Of a stretch of 5,606 nt of DNA, positions 4,183-5,606 are shown one piece after another. Source of the DNA: Halobacteriales archaeon SW_10_68_16 (GTDB lineage: Archaea; Halobacteriota; Halobacteria; Halobacteriales; Haloarculaceae). Every line of letters begins with the position of its first letter. Positions within the stretch are counted from its first letter, which is position 1. The position numbers and the translations under genes are program-made. The notes beneath the pieces are model-generated. The model was given only the letters and a program-made list of their open reading frames with translations. It had not been told where the DNA came from and did no database searches. Where the stretch lies: positions 1 through 5,606 of the forward strand of contig PXSG01000011.1 in NCBI GenBank assembly GCA_003023485.1. Direction: 5' to 3'.

Positions 4183-5451
4183 ATGCAGGCGCTCGCAGCC
4201 GTGTTGCAGGTCGCCGCGGTGCCGTCCCGAGTACGGGACCTGCTGGAACGGCTGACCACGACAGAGGGGCGGCTCGCGGTCACCGTGGGCGTGCTCGTCG
4301 TGACGCTGGCAGTGGCGCTCCTGTTGGCGCCGTTCGTCGTCAGACGGCTCAACGCCGCAGTCCGGCGTCGGATGCCGGCAGGTCGCGTCTCGGACGCCTT
4401 CGACCGGGCCGGCGACGTCGTCCCGACGACCCTGGGTGGCCTCGTGTTGCGCACCCTCCAGCTCGCCCTCTTCCTGCTCGCGGTCATCGCGTTGCTCGTC
4501 GTCTGGGGGCTGGTCGACCTCGCGGTCGAAGTGTTGCGGTTCCTCGGCCTCTCGTTGCCCCTGCTGACGAAGATCGGCGCGACGCTCGGGCTGGCGTTCG
4601 TGGGCTACGTCGCGGCCGACATCCTTCGGGAGAGCATCCAGCAGTTCGCCGAGCGCAGCGACCGCATCACCGACCACCAGCGCGAAATTATGCTCCGGGT
4701 GAGCCAACTGGGCGTCATCGCCCTGGTGGTCGCGACCGCACTCACCGTCTGGGGCGTCAACCTCTCGGGCCTGCTGGTCGGGGCGGGCTTTCTCGGTATC
4801 GTGGTCGGCCTCGCCGCCCGGCAGACCCTGGGGTCGCTCATCGCCGGCTTCGTGCTCATGTTCTCGCGCCCGTTCACCATCGGCGACTGGGTCGAGGTCG
4901 CCGAGGACGAGGGCATCGTGACCGACATCACCATCGTCAACACGCGCCTGGAGAACTTCGACGGCGAGACGGTCGTCATCCCGAACGACCGCGTGGCGAA
5001 CCAGACGATCGTCAACCGGAGCGAACGTGGCCACCTCCGCATCAAACTCGACGTCGGGATCGACTACGAGGCCGACCCGGAGCTGGCTGCCGACGTCGCC
5101 CGCGACGCCATCGAGGCGGTCAAACTGGTGACCGACTCGCCGCCGCCGCGGGTGGTCCGCAAGTCCTTCGGCGACTCCGCGATCGTCCTGGAGTTGCGCT
5201 TCTGGATCGATCGCCCGATGCCACCCCGGAAGTGGCAGGCCATCGACGACGTCGTCGGGAACGTCAAGGTCGCATTCGAGGCCGAAGACATCAAGATCCC
5301 CTTCCCACAGCGGGAACTCTCGGGCCGTGCCGAAACGGGCGGGTTCCGACTCGCCGAGGACGGCCAGCGGGTCGAGGGGCCGCGGGTGGACGACCCGGGC
5401 GTCGGAACCCGGTCCGGTTCTGGGTCCGGATCCGCGTCCGACGATCAGTAG
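4183..5451 (+). CDS. MscS-family mechanosensitive ion channel
   Basis: A complete 422-aa membrane channel that opens on membrane tension and releases solutes during hypo-osmotic shock, a real threat to a salt-in haloarchaeon. Hydrophobic segments lie near residues 31-55, 89-112, 120-146, 172-192 and 195-228. The last is the pore helix plus amphipathic extension (GFLGIVVGLAARQTLGSLIAGF). It leads into the beta-domain SRPFTIGDWVEV (228-239), with ENFDGETVVIPND (257-269) and a cytoplasmic alpha/beta domain ending IPFPQREL (372-379). The final 40 residues are a hydrophilic, Gly/Ser- and Asp-rich tail. I chose ATG 4183. GTG 4171 and TTG 4144 are in-frame alternatives; GGAGGT abuts the ATG and is too close for a standard ribosome site. 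The frame is open back to 3805, but that part antiparallels nothing known and overlaps real genes. The 3' end overlaps thrB by 7 bases. Confidence 0.95.
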   Translation: MQALAAVLQVAAVPSRVRDLLERLTTTEGRLAVTVGVLVVTLAVALLLAPFVVRRLNAAVRRRMPAGRVSDAFDRAGDVVPTTLGGLVLRTLQLALFLLAVIALLVVWGLVDLAVEVLRFLGLSLPLLTKIGATLGLAFVGYVAADILRESIQQFAERSDRITDHQREIMLRVSQLGVIALVVATALTVWGVNLSGLLVGAGFLGIVVGLAARQTLGSLIAGFVLMFSRPFTIGDWVEVAEDEGIVTDITIVNTRLENFDGETVVIPNDRVANQTIVNRSERGHLRIKLDVGIDYEADPELAADVARDAIEAVKLVTDSPPPRVVRKSFGDSAIVLELRFWIDRPMPPRKWQAIDDVVGNVKVAFEAEDIKIPFPQRELSGRAETGGFRLAEDGQRVEGPRVDDPGVGTRSGSGSGSASDDQ

Positions 5452-5606
5452 AGGGTCGCACCCTCGCCGACGTGGGTGGTGTAGACGCGTGCATCCACGC
5501 CGACCGACTCGAAGGCGTCGAGCATCGCGACGCCGATCCCCTGGCGGTCGCCCTCGTGGCAGGCCGCGATGACGGAGGGGCCGGCGCCGCTGATGGTCAC
5601 GCCGGT
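5445..5606 (-). CDS. thrB: Homoserine kinase, C-terminal 53 residues (partial)
   Basis: A GHMP-family kinase that phosphorylates homoserine in threonine biosynthesis. Only the C-terminus lies in the window, entering from the right edge. It begins TGVTISGAGPSVIAAC, the third conserved GHMP motif with the glycine-rich SGAGPS loop. It then runs through VAMLDAFESVGVDARVY and ends HVGEGATLY, the typical haloarchaeal ThrB ending, at TGA (5447-5445). It converges on the channel gene and shares 7 bases with it, so there is no room for a terminator between them. Other GHMP kinases share the SGAGPS loop, but the ending favours ThrB. Confidence 0.85.
   Translation of the reverse strand, partial: TGVTISGAGPSVIAACHEGDRQGIGVAMLDAFESVGVDARVYTTHVGEGATLY

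Noticed and set aside
4159..5034. A 291-codon open frame on the minus strand opposite the channel gene
   Set aside because: Composition is a low-complexity run of Asp, Arg, Glu and Gln with no motif. It is the antisense shadow expected from a G+C-rich third codon position opposite a clear MscS gene.

Overview
The window is chromosomal DNA of a haloarchaeon (Halobacteria). The evidence is high G+C, very acidic proteins, TATA-type promoters of the TTTAAG kind close to start codons, and haloarchaeal versions of EtfA/EtfB, a zinc-containing ferredoxin and homoserine kinase. Species cannot be named from this stretch.

Layout. (1) Positions 1-2408, minus strand: an electron-transfer block reading right to left. 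It holds a 112-aa zinc-type 7Fe ferredoxin (2408-2070), a 146-base gap carrying two palindromes, etfB (1923-1006), and etfA directly abutting it (1005 to beyond the left edge). EtfA/EtfB form a flavoprotein dimer that takes electrons from dehydrogenases; the ferredoxin is a plausible low-potential partner. (2) Positions 2409-2987: no conventional gene. The ferredoxin promoter lies at the left. From about 2611 to 2990 there is a compact block of hairpins that looks like a non-autonomous element of IS200/IS605 (TnpB-type) origin and/or a structured RNA read from the minus strand. It has two same-strand end hairpins of identical geometry (8-bp stem, 6-base loop NCGGTG) and several internal stems. 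(3) Positions 2988-5451, plus strand: a tightly packed gene run. It contains the C-terminal remnant of a nucleotidyltransferase-like protein, a 65-aa small protein, a DUF393 (DCC) thiol-disulfide oxidoreductase, an internally deleted DUF2071 remnant and a complete MscS-family mechanosensitive channel. (4) The right edge, minus strand: the C-terminus of homoserine kinase (ThrB), converging on and overlapping the channel gene by 7 bases.

How it fits together. The left block is ordinary central metabolism. The middle shows decay and rearrangement: one gene cut off at its 5' side where the hairpin element ends, and another shortened in frame from the usual 230-250 aa to 74 aa. The plus-strand genes overlap by 1 to 23 bases and may be cotranscribed, possibly from a TATA-like sequence in the element's edge. 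The most unusual object is the structured block at 2611-2990; its identity is inference and needs database searching.
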